Origin: Candidatus Aminicenantes bacterium UBA6228
GTDB lineage: Bacteria; Acidobacteriota; Aminicenantia; Aminicenantales; Saccharicenantaceae
Direction: 5' to 3'
DNA length: 64,000 nt
Assembly (NCBI GenBank): GCA_002441005.1
Contig: DJWO01000009.1
Location: 372,001-436,000, forward strand
Positions 42,351 through 50,144 of the stretch are shown piece by piece; positions within the stretch are counted from its first letter, which is position 1, and every line of letters begins with the position of its first letter. The translations under genes and the position numbers were made by a program. The notes below the pieces were generated by a model that saw only the letters and a list, made by a program, of their open reading frames with translations, did not search any database and was not told the DNA's origin.

Positions 42351-42821
42351 TCATAAGATTATAATGTCGGCCGTTAGCTCATCGGTATCAAGTAGAACAA
42401 CCGTGCTAACTCCTCTTACCCACCCCCCGGTTTCTCCTGGATTGATCACCAAGCAATTGCCTTCCTGGCTTACCTGAGCGCGGTGGGTATGGCCGAAGAC
42501 CACCACTTCGGCCTCTTCTGGCGGGTCTTCTAAAGGATAATGAGAAACAATCAGCCGGCGGTTATCATGAGTCAGGACCAACGGGGCTGTCTTTATCTCG
42601 CCCAGATCCTTAAAGACCTTAACCAGCCCTTCTTTTTCACCATCGCAATTACCAAAGACAGCCTTGACCGGGCATTTTAATTTTCGGAGTTCCCGGGCAG
42701 CAAAGGGGGCAATGATATCTCCGGCATGGATGACCAGGGAGCAATCAACCTGGTTAAACAGGCTGATAGCCTTATTGATGGCGATTAAATTATCATGCGA
42801 ATCTGACATCAGGCCAATCAT
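42351..42821 (-). CDS. YfcE/MJ0936-type metallophosphodiesterase
   Basis: This 156-residue calcineurin-like phosphoesterase has all metal-site motifs: SDSHDN at the N-terminus, HAGDII, FGNCDGEK, SHYPLEDP and FGHTHRAQ, then the family's INPGETGGW end. Relatives hydrolyse small phosphodiesters; the natural substrate is not known. The ATG at 42821 (MIGLMSDSHDN) is the family start. It lies 6 nt after a TATAAT box and has no Shine-Dalgarno, so the message is probably leaderless. Confidence 0.9.
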   Translation of the reverse strand: MIGLMSDSHDNLIAINKAISLFNQVDCSLVIHAGDIIAPFAARELRKLKCPVKAVFGNCDGEKEGLVKVFKDLGEIKTAPLVLTHDNRRLIVSHYPLEDPPEEAEVVVFGHTHRAQVSQEGNCLVINPGETGGWVRGVSTVVLLDTDELTADIIIL

Positions 42822-42827
42822 AATTTT

Positions 42828-42856
42828 ATTATAGCTCAGCCTTGATTTTATGCCAG
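42828..42856 (-). promoter_or_regulatory. Promoter of the phosphodiesterase gene, probably leaderless
   Basis: On the minus strand CTGGCA (42851-42856), a 17-nt spacer and a perfect TATAAT (42828-42833) end 6 nt before the ATG. Confidence 0.55.
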
Positions 42857-42972
42857 CCGGGAGCAAGTGAACTAATGACCGTGGTTCGAAACCGGAAAAT
42901 CATAAAAGAACAAGGCTGTTTTCCTCCAGCTTACTGGCCTTTGACTTTCTTGACCAGTGGTCAGTCGTTAAC

Positions 42973-43002
42973 TTGACAGGCTAAGGGGGATTTCATTAAT
43001 AT
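42973..43002 (+). promoter_or_regulatory. Promoter of tRNA-Val(GAC)
   Basis: TTGACA (42973-42978) and TAATAT (42997-43002) are spaced by 18 nt, 25 nt before the tRNA. The transcript may continue into thrS, 74 nt beyond the tRNA. Confidence 0.5.
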
Positions 43003-43027
43003 ATAGAAGCTTTGAAAAATAGTGGGC

Positions 43028-43102
43028 AGGCGCGTAGCTCAGTGGGAGAGCGCTTCCTTGACGCGGAAGAGGCCGTGGGTTCAATCCCCTCCGCGCCTAC
43101 CA
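43028..43102 (+). tRNA. tRNA-Val (anticodon GAC), CCA encoded
   Basis: The acceptor AGGCGCG pairs with CGCGCCT and the anticodon loop TTGACGC sits on a CTTCC/GGAAG stem, anticodon GAC. The T-arm GTGGG-TTCAATC-CCCTC has one T-T mismatch. The discriminator is A and CCA is encoded at 43100-43102. It decodes GUC and GUU, complementing the TAC tRNA at 3571. Confidence 0.93.
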
Positions 43103-43176
43103 TTACCCCTGATTTTCCCGGGGATAAAAGCAAGCCTTGTTTATGGTAAAATTAAGATCAAGATTAAGTTAAGTTA

Positions 43177-45099
43177 ATGGAAGAACTAATCAAAATTAAA
43201 GTTGGTGAGTCTGCCTTTTCTTTGCCCAAGGGGAAACCCCTGTTTGATCTTCTCCCTCAGCTGGGTTTAGAAGACAGGCCTTTATTATTCCGCAGCGGCC
43301 AGGAACTACTGGATTTGAGCTATCCGGCCGATCATGATCGCCAGCTTGAACCCGTAACTGCCGCTGAGCCCGAAGCTGTTGGCATTCTCTGGCACAGCGC
43401 TTCCCACCTGCTGGCTCAGGCCGTGCTTGACCTCTTTCCAGGCGTTCAGGCTGGGATTGGACCAGCAACGGACACTGGTTTCTATTATGATTTTCTGCGG
43501 GATACAGCTTTTACTCCCGATGATCTCATAGCTATTGAGAACAGAATGCGGGAAATAGTTGAACAGGATCTTCCCATCCGGCGCCTGGTCTTAAAAAAAG
43601 AAGAAGCGGTACGGGTTTTTGCCCAGCGCGGCCAGACCCTTAAAGTGGAATTAATCCAGGAAAAAGGCAGCTCCGAAGTTACCTGTTATGAGCAGGGAAA
43701 CTTCATTGATTTTTGCCTCGGGCCTCATTTGCCTTCAACCGGTTATATCAAGCACTTTAAATTACTCTCAGTTTCTGGAGCTTACTGGAAAGGCGATGAA
43801 CACGGCCTTCAATTACAAAGAATCTACGGGACAGCCTTTTTCAGCCAGAAAGAACTGGATGATTATCTGTTCTTTCTGGAAGAAGCCAGAAAACGTGATC
43901 ACCGCCGTCTGGGTCAGGAGCTCGAGTTGTTTCATACCAGCGACGATCTCGGAGCTGGCCTGGTCATCTGGCAGCCAAAAGGCTCAATCATCCGTCATTT
44001 AATTGAAAACTTCTGGAAAGAAGAGCACCTTAAAGATGGCTATGATTTTATTTATTCTCCTCATATAGCCAAGCTGGATCTCTGGAAGAAGAGCGGGCAC
44101 ACCGAGTTTTATGAGGCGATGTACCCGCCGTTAGAACTGGAAGGCTGCCAGTATCAGCTCAAGCCAATGAATTGCCCTTTTCATATCATCGCTTACAAAT
44201 CCCGGCAGCGATCCTACCGAGAATTGCCCTTGCGCTGGGCCGAACTTGGCACAGTTTACCGGTACGAGAGGAGCGGCGTTCTCCATGGCCTGCTTCGGGT
44301 CAGGGGTTTTACCCAGGATGATGCCCATATCTTTTGCCGCGAGGATCAATTAGAAGACGAAATTAAGGGAGTCATCCGCCTGGCCATCAGGCTGCTCCGG
44401 GCTTTTGGCTTTGAAAATTATCAGGTCTATTTAGCCACCAGACCCGAAAAGTATGTTGGCCGGCTAGAAGACTGGGATAAGGCGGAAAAAGCTCTGGAGG
44501 AAGCCCTGAAAAGCTCTGGCCTGCCTTATCAGTTAGATGAGGGAGAAGGCGTTTTTTATGGCCCGAAAATAGATATCAAAATAAAAGACGCCATTGGCCG
44601 TCTATGGCAGTGTACGACTGTTCAGCTGGACTTCAATCTGTCTGAGAGATTCGACCTGTCCTACGTCGGCGAAGACGGCAACTTCCATCGCCCTTTTATG
44701 GTTCATCGGGCTTTACTGGGTTCGATGGAACGGTTTTTCGGCGTGCTAATTGAGCATTATATGGGAAACTTTCCCCTCTGGCTGTCACCGGTCCAGATGA
44801 TCATTTTGCCCATCGCTGACCGGCATGAAGCTTATGCTAAAGAACTTCGGGCCAGGTTAGCCGGAGAGGGGTTAAGAGCCAGAGTCGATGACTCCCGGGA
44901 AAAAATCGGGAAAAAAATACGTCAGGCTGAATTGGAGAAGATTCCTCTGATCGCTGTTGTCGGTGATAAAGAAATAAAGGAAGGCAATCTGTCTTTGAGA
45001 ATACACGGTCAGGGTGACCTGGGTGAAATGAAGATTGATACCCTTCTCCCCAGGCTAAGACAGTTAATTCAAGAAAAATCTCTGGAAATAAAGATTTAG
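43177..45099 (+). CDS. thrS: Threonyl-tRNA synthetase
   Basis: This class-II synthetase has the full bacterial layout in 640 residues: a TGS domain (about 1-60), an editing domain with the HxxxH motif in HSASHLLAQ (73-77), the catalytic core with zinc ligands (MNCPFH, CTTVQLDFN region) and motif 3 in HRALLGSMERF, and an anticodon domain from about 540. It is the first gene of a long run with infC-rpmI-rplT-pheS-pheT, a classical translation cluster. No Shine-Dalgarno is evident at the ATG. Confidence 0.97.
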   Translation: MEELIKIKVGESAFSLPKGKPLFDLLPQLGLEDRPLLFRSGQELLDLSYPADHDRQLEPVTAAEPEAVGILWHSASHLLAQAVLDLFPGVQAGIGPATDTGFYYDFLRDTAFTPDDLIAIENRMREIVEQDLPIRRLVLKKEEAVRVFAQRGQTLKVELIQEKGSSEVTCYEQGNFIDFCLGPHLPSTGYIKHFKLLSVSGAYWKGDEHGLQLQRIYGTAFFSQKELDDYLFFLEEARKRDHRRLGQELELFHTSDDLGAGLVIWQPKGSIIRHLIENFWKEEHLKDGYDFIYSPHIAKLDLWKKSGHTEFYEAMYPPLELEGCQYQLKPMNCPFHIIAYKSRQRSYRELPLRWAELGTVYRYERSGVLHGLLRVRGFTQDDAHIFCREDQLEDEIKGVIRLAIRLLRAFGFENYQVYLATRPEKYVGRLEDWDKAEKALEEALKSSGLPYQLDEGEGVFYGPKIDIKIKDAIGRLWQCTTVQLDFNLSERFDLSYVGEDGNFHRPFMVHRALLGSMERFFGVLIEHYMGNFPLWLSPVQMIILPIADRHEAYAKELRARLAGEGLRARVDDSREKIGKKIRQAELEKIPLIAVVGDKEIKEGNLSLRIHGQGDLGEMKIDTLLPRLRQLIQEKSLEIKI

Positions 45100-45109
45100 G
45101 AGGTCGCCT

Positions 45110-45748
45110 ATTTTCCAACGAGAACCTTATCGTCCCCCAAAAGTTAAGGAACATCCCCACCGGATAAATGAAATGATCCGGGCACCGGAAATCAGAGTCA
45201 TTGACGAAGATAAGAATCAATTAGGGGTGATGTCAGTCCCTCAGGCCCTGGCCATAGCCAGGGAGAAGGGACTTGATCTGGTCGAGATTGCTCCTCAGGC
45301 CGCTCCACCGGTTTGCCGGATCATGGATTATGGTAAGTTCCTGTACGAACTTCACAAGAAAGAACATGAGGCCAAGAAACATCAGAAACAGGCTCAGATC
45401 AAGGAAATTAAATTCAGGCCGAAAATAAGTATTCATGATTACAATTTCAAGTTGAAACATATTCGCCGCTTTATCGAAGAGGGTGATAAGGTTAAAATTA
45501 CGATTATGATCAGAGGCCGGGAAAGATCTCATCCAGAGATGGCCTATCAGGTTATGAATAGAATTTTATCGGATGTAGCTGATATAGCCCGGTTAGATGG
45601 AGAAGTGAAAAACCAGGACTGGGCCAGTATCGCCCTGGTTGTTCCGACAAAAACAGGAGGAAAAGATGCCAAAGTTAAAAACCAATCGAGCAGCCAAAAA
45701 GAGGTTCAAAATAACGGCGAACAAGAAGGTGCTCCACAAAAAAGCTAA
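45110..45748 (+). CDS. infC: Translation initiation factor IF-3, ATT start codon
   Basis: IF-3 keeps 30S subunits free and rejects wrong start codons. The first ATG of the frame (45173) falls inside the conserved N-terminal domain (HRINEMIRAPEIRVID). In frame upstream, an ATT at 45110 follows AGGAGG by 6 nt and adds the family-like FQREPYRPPKVKEHP. AUU is the classic infC start that lets IF-3 repress its own synthesis, so I place the start there (212 residues). The C-terminal domain (KFRPKISIHDYNFK, RGRE) is intact. The last 27 residues are a Gln/Ser/Lys-rich tail read through the start of rpmI, an 83-nt overlap. Confidence 0.93.
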   Translation: MFQREPYRPPKVKEHPHRINEMIRAPEIRVIDEDKNQLGVMSVPQALAIAREKGLDLVEIAPQAAPPVCRIMDYGKFLYELHKKEHEAKKHQKQAQIKEIKFRPKISIHDYNFKLKHIRRFIEEGDKVKITIMIRGRERSHPEMAYQVMNRILSDVADIARLDGEVKNQDWASIALVVPTKTGGKDAKVKNQSSSQKEVQNNGEQEGAPQKS

Positions 45749-45866
45749 CAAAAGCCATATTCTGACCAAAAAGTCTGCCAAAAGAATTAGACAGTTAGGC
45801 AAGAAAGCTGAGTTGAGCCCAGCCGATCTGAAGACAGTTAAAAAAATGCTGCCTTATGACTTTTAA
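45666..45866 (+). CDS. rpmI: 50S ribosomal protein L35
   Basis: The 66-residue basic protein begins MPKLKTNRAAKKRFKIT and contains HILTKKSAKRIRQLG, the L35 hallmarks. ATG 45666 has AGGAGG 5 nt upstream; an upstream in-frame start at 45639 adds non-family residues and is rejected. The first 83 nt overlap infC in another frame. It is part of infC-rpmI-rplT. Confidence 0.97.
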   Translation: MPKLKTNRAAKKRFKITANKKVLHKKANKSHILTKKSAKRIRQLGKKAELSPADLKTVKKMLPYDF

Positions 45867-45917
45867 TGTCCGATCTGGCCGGAAGGCAGACAGCACCAGC
45901 AGGAAAGGAGAAAAATT

Positions 45918-46286
45918 ATGCCAAGAGTAAAAAGAAGCTCTAAGAAAAGAGAGCGCCGCAAAAAAATATTAGCCTCCGCTAAGGGTTACTGGGGAACTAA
46001 AAAAAGCAATTACCGGACAGCCAAAGAAGCTGTGGAAAAATCCCTGCAGTATGCCTATCGCGACCGCCGGGCCAAAAAAAGAGATTTCCGGCAATTGTGG
46101 ATCATCAGGATTAAAGCCGGAGCTCAGGCTAATGGTCTTCCTTACAATCAGTTTATCAATGGACTTAAAAATCTGAGGATTGAACTCGACCGGAAGATTC
46201 TGGCTGAACTGGCGGTTAAAGCTCCAGCCACGTTTGCTTATCTGGCTGAGCAGATCAAACAGGCCCAGGCTTCTCCAAGGACATGA
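45918..46286 (+). CDS. rplT: 50S ribosomal protein L20
   Basis: This 122-residue protein begins MPRVKRSSKKRERRKKIL and contains GYWGTKKSNYRTAKEAV and RDRRAKKRDFRQLWI, typical of L20, which helps 50S assembly. AAAGGAG lies 7 nt before the ATG. In several bacteria L20 represses this operon through its leader; the 51-nt spacer after rpmI is too short for me to see such a structure. It overlaps pheS by 4 nt. Confidence 0.97.
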   Translation: MPRVKRSSKKRERRKKILASAKGYWGTKKSNYRTAKEAVEKSLQYAYRDRRAKKRDFRQLWIIRIKAGAQANGLPYNQFINGLKNLRIELDRKILAELAVKAPATFAYLAEQIKQAQASPRT

Positions 46287-47317
46287 GCAGTCTGCCAGAG
46301 AAAATAGAGCAGTACCGCCAGGTTCTTAACGATCTGGCCGCCAAAACTAAGAATATAAAAGAGTTAGAAGAGGTAAAACAAGCTTTTCTGGGCAGGAAAA
46401 ATGGTCATTTAACCCTGCTTTTTGAGGAACTGAAGCAATTGCCGCCTGAGGAAAAAAGGGCGGCCGGGATCGCTCTCAATAATTTTAAAATGGAAGTTCA
46501 GAAGACTCTGGCTGAACTCGAAGAGCAATGTCTGCGGCCCAGGGCCGAAAAAACAGTCAGCGATCTGACTTTACCCGGAAAAAGAATCTACTGGGGTGCT
46601 CCTCATCCTTTGACTCTCTTCCAGAGAAAAATAGAGAAAATATTTGTTTCCATGGGCTTTTCGGTCGAAGATGGCCCGGAAATTGAAACTGACTATTATA
46701 ATTTCGAAGCCCTTAATTTTCCCCCCTATCATCCGGCCCGCGACAGCTGGGATACTCTTTATATAAATGACAAGTTACTTCTGCGCACCCATACTTCCCC
46801 CGTTCAAATCCGGGTGATGGAAAAAAAGAAACCACCGATTCGGATCATCATTCCAGGAAAAGTTTACCGGCGGGAAACTGCCGACCCAACTCATCTACCC
46901 ATGTTTCATCAAGTTGAGGGCCTGGTCGTTGACCGGGGTATAACTTTTGCTCATCTTAAAGGAACGCTTGAATATTTTATTAAGGCTTTATTTGGCGAAA
47001 AGGTCAAGCTTCGCTTTCGCCCGAGTTTCTTTCCTTTTACTGAACCTTCAGCTGAAGTGGACATTGAATGTTTAGCCTGCCATGGTCAGGATAGTCAATG
47101 CCGGGTGTGCGGCGGAACTGGCTGGAAGGAAATTCTGGGAGCCGGCCTGGTCGATCCCCAGGTCTTTAAAAATGTTAATATTGACCCGGAAAAATACAGC
47201 GGCTGGGCTTTTGGCCTGGGCATTGACCGGACAGCCATGCTGGCTTATGAAATTCCCGAGATGCGTTATTTTTATGAAAATGATCTGAGATTTTTGAGGC
47301 AGTTTAACCGAAGATGA
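46283..47317 (+). CDS. pheS: Phenylalanyl-tRNA synthetase alpha subunit
   Basis: Class-II core of PheRS, 344 residues. The N-terminal coiled coil (KNIKELEEVKQAFLGRKNG) precedes the catalytic motifs: motif 1 near VEDGPEIETDYYNF, motif 2 RTHTSPVQIR...GKVYRRETADPTH, and motif 3 near GLGIDRTAMLAYEIPEMR. All look intact. It is translationally coupled to rplT (ATGA) and to pheT. Confidence 0.97.
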   Translation: MSSLPEKIEQYRQVLNDLAAKTKNIKELEEVKQAFLGRKNGHLTLLFEELKQLPPEEKRAAGIALNNFKMEVQKTLAELEEQCLRPRAEKTVSDLTLPGKRIYWGAPHPLTLFQRKIEKIFVSMGFSVEDGPEIETDYYNFEALNFPPYHPARDSWDTLYINDKLLLRTHTSPVQIRVMEKKKPPIRIIIPGKVYRRETADPTHLPMFHQVEGLVVDRGITFAHLKGTLEYFIKALFGEKVKLRFRPSFFPFTEPSAEVDIECLACHGQDSQCRVCGGTGWKEILGAGLVDPQVFKNVNIDPEKYSGWAFGLGIDRTAMLAYEIPEMRYFYENDLRFLRQFNRR

Positions 47318-49356
47318 ACATTTCATACGACTGGCTAAAAGAATACATTGATCTCAACGTTCCCCCCGAAGAACTGGCCAAATATTTTGACCAGATCGGT
47401 TTAATGGTTGAATCCACCAGAGAAGTTAATGGCCAGACGGTCTATGAAATTGAAACCTACGCTAACCGGCCCGATACTCTGGGCCACCTGGGTATAGCCA
47501 GGGAACTGGCTACTCTCTTTGGCTTGCCTCTAAAAATGCCTGGCTGGCAGCTGAGTGAACTGGAGCAGTCAACTTTTGATCTCATTGATATTCAGGTCTT
47601 GGATAGCCAGCTCTGCCCGCGTTATTGCGGCCTGGTAGTCAGGGGGGTGACGGTCGGCCCTTCCCCTGAATGGTTAAAGAAGCGGATTGAAGCTATTGGG
47701 CTTCGTCCCATAAATAACATAGTTGATATCGGCAATTATGTTTGTTTCTCCCTGGGCCAGCCGCTTCATACTTTTGATTTGAACCGGTTAAAAGAGGCCA
47801 GAATCATTGTCAGAAGGGCCAGAAAAGGCGAGTTCATTCGCACTCTGGAAGGGCAGCTGGTAGAATTAACTCCAGATATGCTGGTCATTGCTGATGACAG
47901 TAAGCCAGTAGCTTTAGCCGGTATTATTGGGGGAGAAGAATCAGGCATAACAGAAAAAACAACAGATGTTTTTATTGAGAGCGCTAATTTTGACCCGGTG
48001 TCCATCAGGCTGACAGCCAAAAAACTTGGCCTGTCGACTGATGCTTCCTACCGGTTTGAACGGGGTGTCGACATCAATGCTGCTCCGCTGGGAGCCAGGA
48101 TGGCCGCTTCCTTACTGGGCCAGTTCGGCGGAAAAGTCTCCAGGGGCTTGCTTGATGTTTACCCCAACCAGAGGAAGCCCAGATCCGTTCCCTTGCGCCT
48201 GAAAAGAATCAGCGAACTGCTCGGGATCGAGATACCGGAAGAATTTGTCACCAGGACACTCACTTCTCTTGGCCTTAAATTGAATGAACAGAAGCCGGGG
48301 GTCTGGGTAGCTGAAATTCCCAGTTTCCGGGTAGACCTGGAAAGAGAAGCTGATCTAATTGAAGAAATTGCCAGGTTTTTTGGCTATGACCGGATCCCGA
48401 GTGAAGTCACCCCCACCAGGTCTTTTGAACTGCCCGGCAACCAGGAGCAGGACTGCCTCTGGCTCTTGAAGGAAACCTTACTTCATTACGGCTTCGATGA
48501 AGTTATAAACTTCAGCCTGGCCGACCCGGAAAAAGAAAAAATCTGGCAAACCGGGTACCAGCCAATTGAGCTCCGGAACCCGATTTCTTCCAGGACTTCA
48601 ATCCTCAGGACTTCACTCCTGCCTGGTCTGGTAGAAAATGCTGTCTGGAATTATAATCGCGAAGCTAATGGAGTTCATATCTTTGAAACGGGTAAAGTTT
48701 ATTTCTGGGAAGCGGATGGACAGCAGGGCGAGGAATTACATCTTGGCCTGCTGACCAGCGGCCTAAAAGAGCAGAAAAGCTGGGCTCAACCCGCCCGTGA
48801 GACTGACTATTTTTCCCTGAAAGGGGCAATTGAGGATCTGTTTTTTTACCTGGGTTATGAGGCTCCAGCTTTTGAACCAGAAGACCATAGCTTTTTTGAG
48901 AGCGGCCAGTCGGTTAAGATCTTGACTAAAAATGAAACGGCTGGCTATCTCGGGCTGTTAAAGCCAGAAATAAGAAAGGCCTATGAACTGGAAAAATTAG
49001 CTTATGCCTGCGAGCTTAATCTGGCTGATTTGTTCGATCGCCAGCCAAGGGCTTTTGTTTTCGCTCCGGTGCCCAGGTACCCGGGGATGGTGCGTGATCT
49101 ATCATTTCTGGTCGAGGCTCAAGTTAATTTCCAGGCTATAGACGTCCAGCTGAAAAAGCTTAATGTTCCTTATCTGGAGAGATTTGAAATTTATGACCGG
49201 TTTGAGGGCGGCAGCCTGCCAGCCGGTCAGATTAGCTATTCTGTTCGTTTCTTTTTCCGGCATGAGTCCCGGACTCTTCTGGCCGAAGAAGTTGAACGGG
49301 CAATGCTAAATATTATTTCTCATTTGAAATCGACTCTGAAGATTCAATTGAGGTAA
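47314..49356 (+). CDS. pheT: Phenylalanyl-tRNA synthetase beta subunit, short form
   Basis: The B3/B4 editing domain (KRIEAIGLRPINNIVDIGNYV), the B5 domains, the catalytic-like core and the C-terminal anticodon-binding FDX-ACB domain (PVPRYPGMVRDLSFLVE) are present. The N-terminal segment goes from MNISYDWLKEYID straight to YEIETYANRPDTLGHLGIAREL. That omits the roughly 110-residue EMAP-type tRNA-binding OB domain of typical bacterial PheT (about 800 residues; here 680). The frame is otherwise intact, so this is a compact natural form rather than a broken gene. Confidence 0.95.
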   Translation: MNISYDWLKEYIDLNVPPEELAKYFDQIGLMVESTREVNGQTVYEIETYANRPDTLGHLGIARELATLFGLPLKMPGWQLSELEQSTFDLIDIQVLDSQLCPRYCGLVVRGVTVGPSPEWLKKRIEAIGLRPINNIVDIGNYVCFSLGQPLHTFDLNRLKEARIIVRRARKGEFIRTLEGQLVELTPDMLVIADDSKPVALAGIIGGEESGITEKTTDVFIESANFDPVSIRLTAKKLGLSTDASYRFERGVDINAAPLGARMAASLLGQFGGKVSRGLLDVYPNQRKPRSVPLRLKRISELLGIEIPEEFVTRTLTSLGLKLNEQKPGVWVAEIPSFRVDLEREADLIEEIARFFGYDRIPSEVTPTRSFELPGNQEQDCLWLLKETLLHYGFDEVINFSLADPEKEKIWQTGYQPIELRNPISSRTSILRTSLLPGLVENAVWNYNREANGVHIFETGKVYFWEADGQQGEELHLGLLTSGLKEQKSWAQPARETDYFSLKGAIEDLFFYLGYEAPAFEPEDHSFFESGQSVKILTKNETAGYLGLLKPEIRKAYELEKLAYACELNLADLFDRQPRAFVFAPVPRYPGMVRDLSFLVEAQVNFQAIDVQLKKLNVPYLERFEIYDRFEGGSLPAGQISYSVRFFFRHESRTLLAEEVERAMLNIISHLKSTLKIQLR

Positions 49357-49366
49357 GGAGGGCAAA

Positions 49367-49627
49367 TTGACAACCGAGATTGAGCGGATTAAAATACTGG
49401 AGGGCAAAATCTCTCAGATTGTAGAACATTTTAACCGCCTTTCTTCTGAAAATGCCCGGCTGAAGGATGAGGTCAAGCAGCTTAAGAGTGAAAAAAAAGA
49501 GCTGGAAGAAAAGCTAAAAGCCTTCGGCCTGATGACCGAAGAACTTAATCAGCTTCGTCAAGAGAAGGAAGCGGTTAAAGACAAATTAGAAGCTCTAATT
49601 GCCCAGATAGAAAAATTGGGAATATGA
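49367..49627 (+). CDS. Small coiled-coil protein, ZapB-like
   Basis: This 86-residue, nearly continuous coiled coil (RLSSENARLKDEVKQLKSEKKELEEKLKAF...) lies directly before zapA, with a 4-nt overlap. Its length and composition resemble ZapB, which bridges ZapA-FtsZ to the chromosome terminus, but coiled coils are poor evidence of family. The TTG start has GGAGGGC 5 nt upstream. Confidence 0.6.
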   Translation: MTTEIERIKILEGKISQIVEHFNRLSSENARLKDEVKQLKSEKKELEEKLKAFGLMTEELNQLRQEKEAVKDKLEALIAQIEKLGI

Positions 49628-49953
49628 GCGAAAAAATAATTGAAATTGAAATTTTCGGAAATAAATACAGGATCTGCGTCAAAGGAGAAGAAGACGAAGA
49701 ATATATCAGCCAGCTAACCTCCTATCTTGATCAGAAGATGAAGGAAGTGGCAGCTAAATCGCGGTCTTCAGATTTAACCAAGATAGCTGTTCTAACCGCT
49801 TTGAATCTAACTGATGAACTGTTTTTAGCCGAAAGGGAGGCAGCCAGTTTAAGAGAGGCTTTTGACCGGCTGGAAAAAGAGCTGGCTCAACTTGAGGCTC
49901 AGGTAAAGAACTATGAATCTGATTTTAATCCACTGGAAAAACTCACCCCTTAA
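49624..49953 (+). CDS. zapA: Cell division protein ZapA
   Basis: This 109-residue protein has the ZapA N-terminal fold (IIEIEIFGNKYRICVKGEEDEEYISQLTSYLDQKMKEVA, read in parts), a TKIAVLTALNLTDELF helix and a C-terminal coiled coil. ZapA cross-links FtsZ filaments at midcell. It overlaps the ZapB-like gene and is followed by a 190-nt structured spacer. Confidence 0.85.
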   Translation: MSEKIIEIEIFGNKYRICVKGEEDEEYISQLTSYLDQKMKEVAAKSRSSDLTKIAVLTALNLTDELFLAEREAASLREAFDRLEKELAQLEAQVKNYESDFNPLEKLTP

Positions 49954-50138
49954 TTTGGGAGAATTAACTATTAATTCTTTTGATAAATTAGTTCTCAAGT
50001 CTATCTCTGGCCATAAGCTTGAAGAAGACAGGTCTGATCCTGTCGGCCAGCCTAAGGGGCAACCGTCCAGCGGCGAATCAGCCTGACACTACCTGACCTC
50101 CTTGTAAACTCTTTTGGCCAGCAGTCCGGCGAGGAGGT
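49954..50138 (+). ncRNA. Structured spacer after zapA, possible 6S RNA
   Basis: No ORF is seen between zapA and rny. A closing stem CTGGCCA (50007-50013) with TGGCCAG (50115-50121) encloses about 100 nt, within which GACAGG-TCTGAT-CCTGTC (50027-50044) is a perfect hairpin. Upstream, GAATTA/TAATTC form another small stem. The gene for 6S RNA often follows zapA in other bacteria, and the size and long closed stem fit, but I cannot confirm the conserved central bubble. Confidence 0.3.
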
Positions 50139-50144
50139 TTGAAG

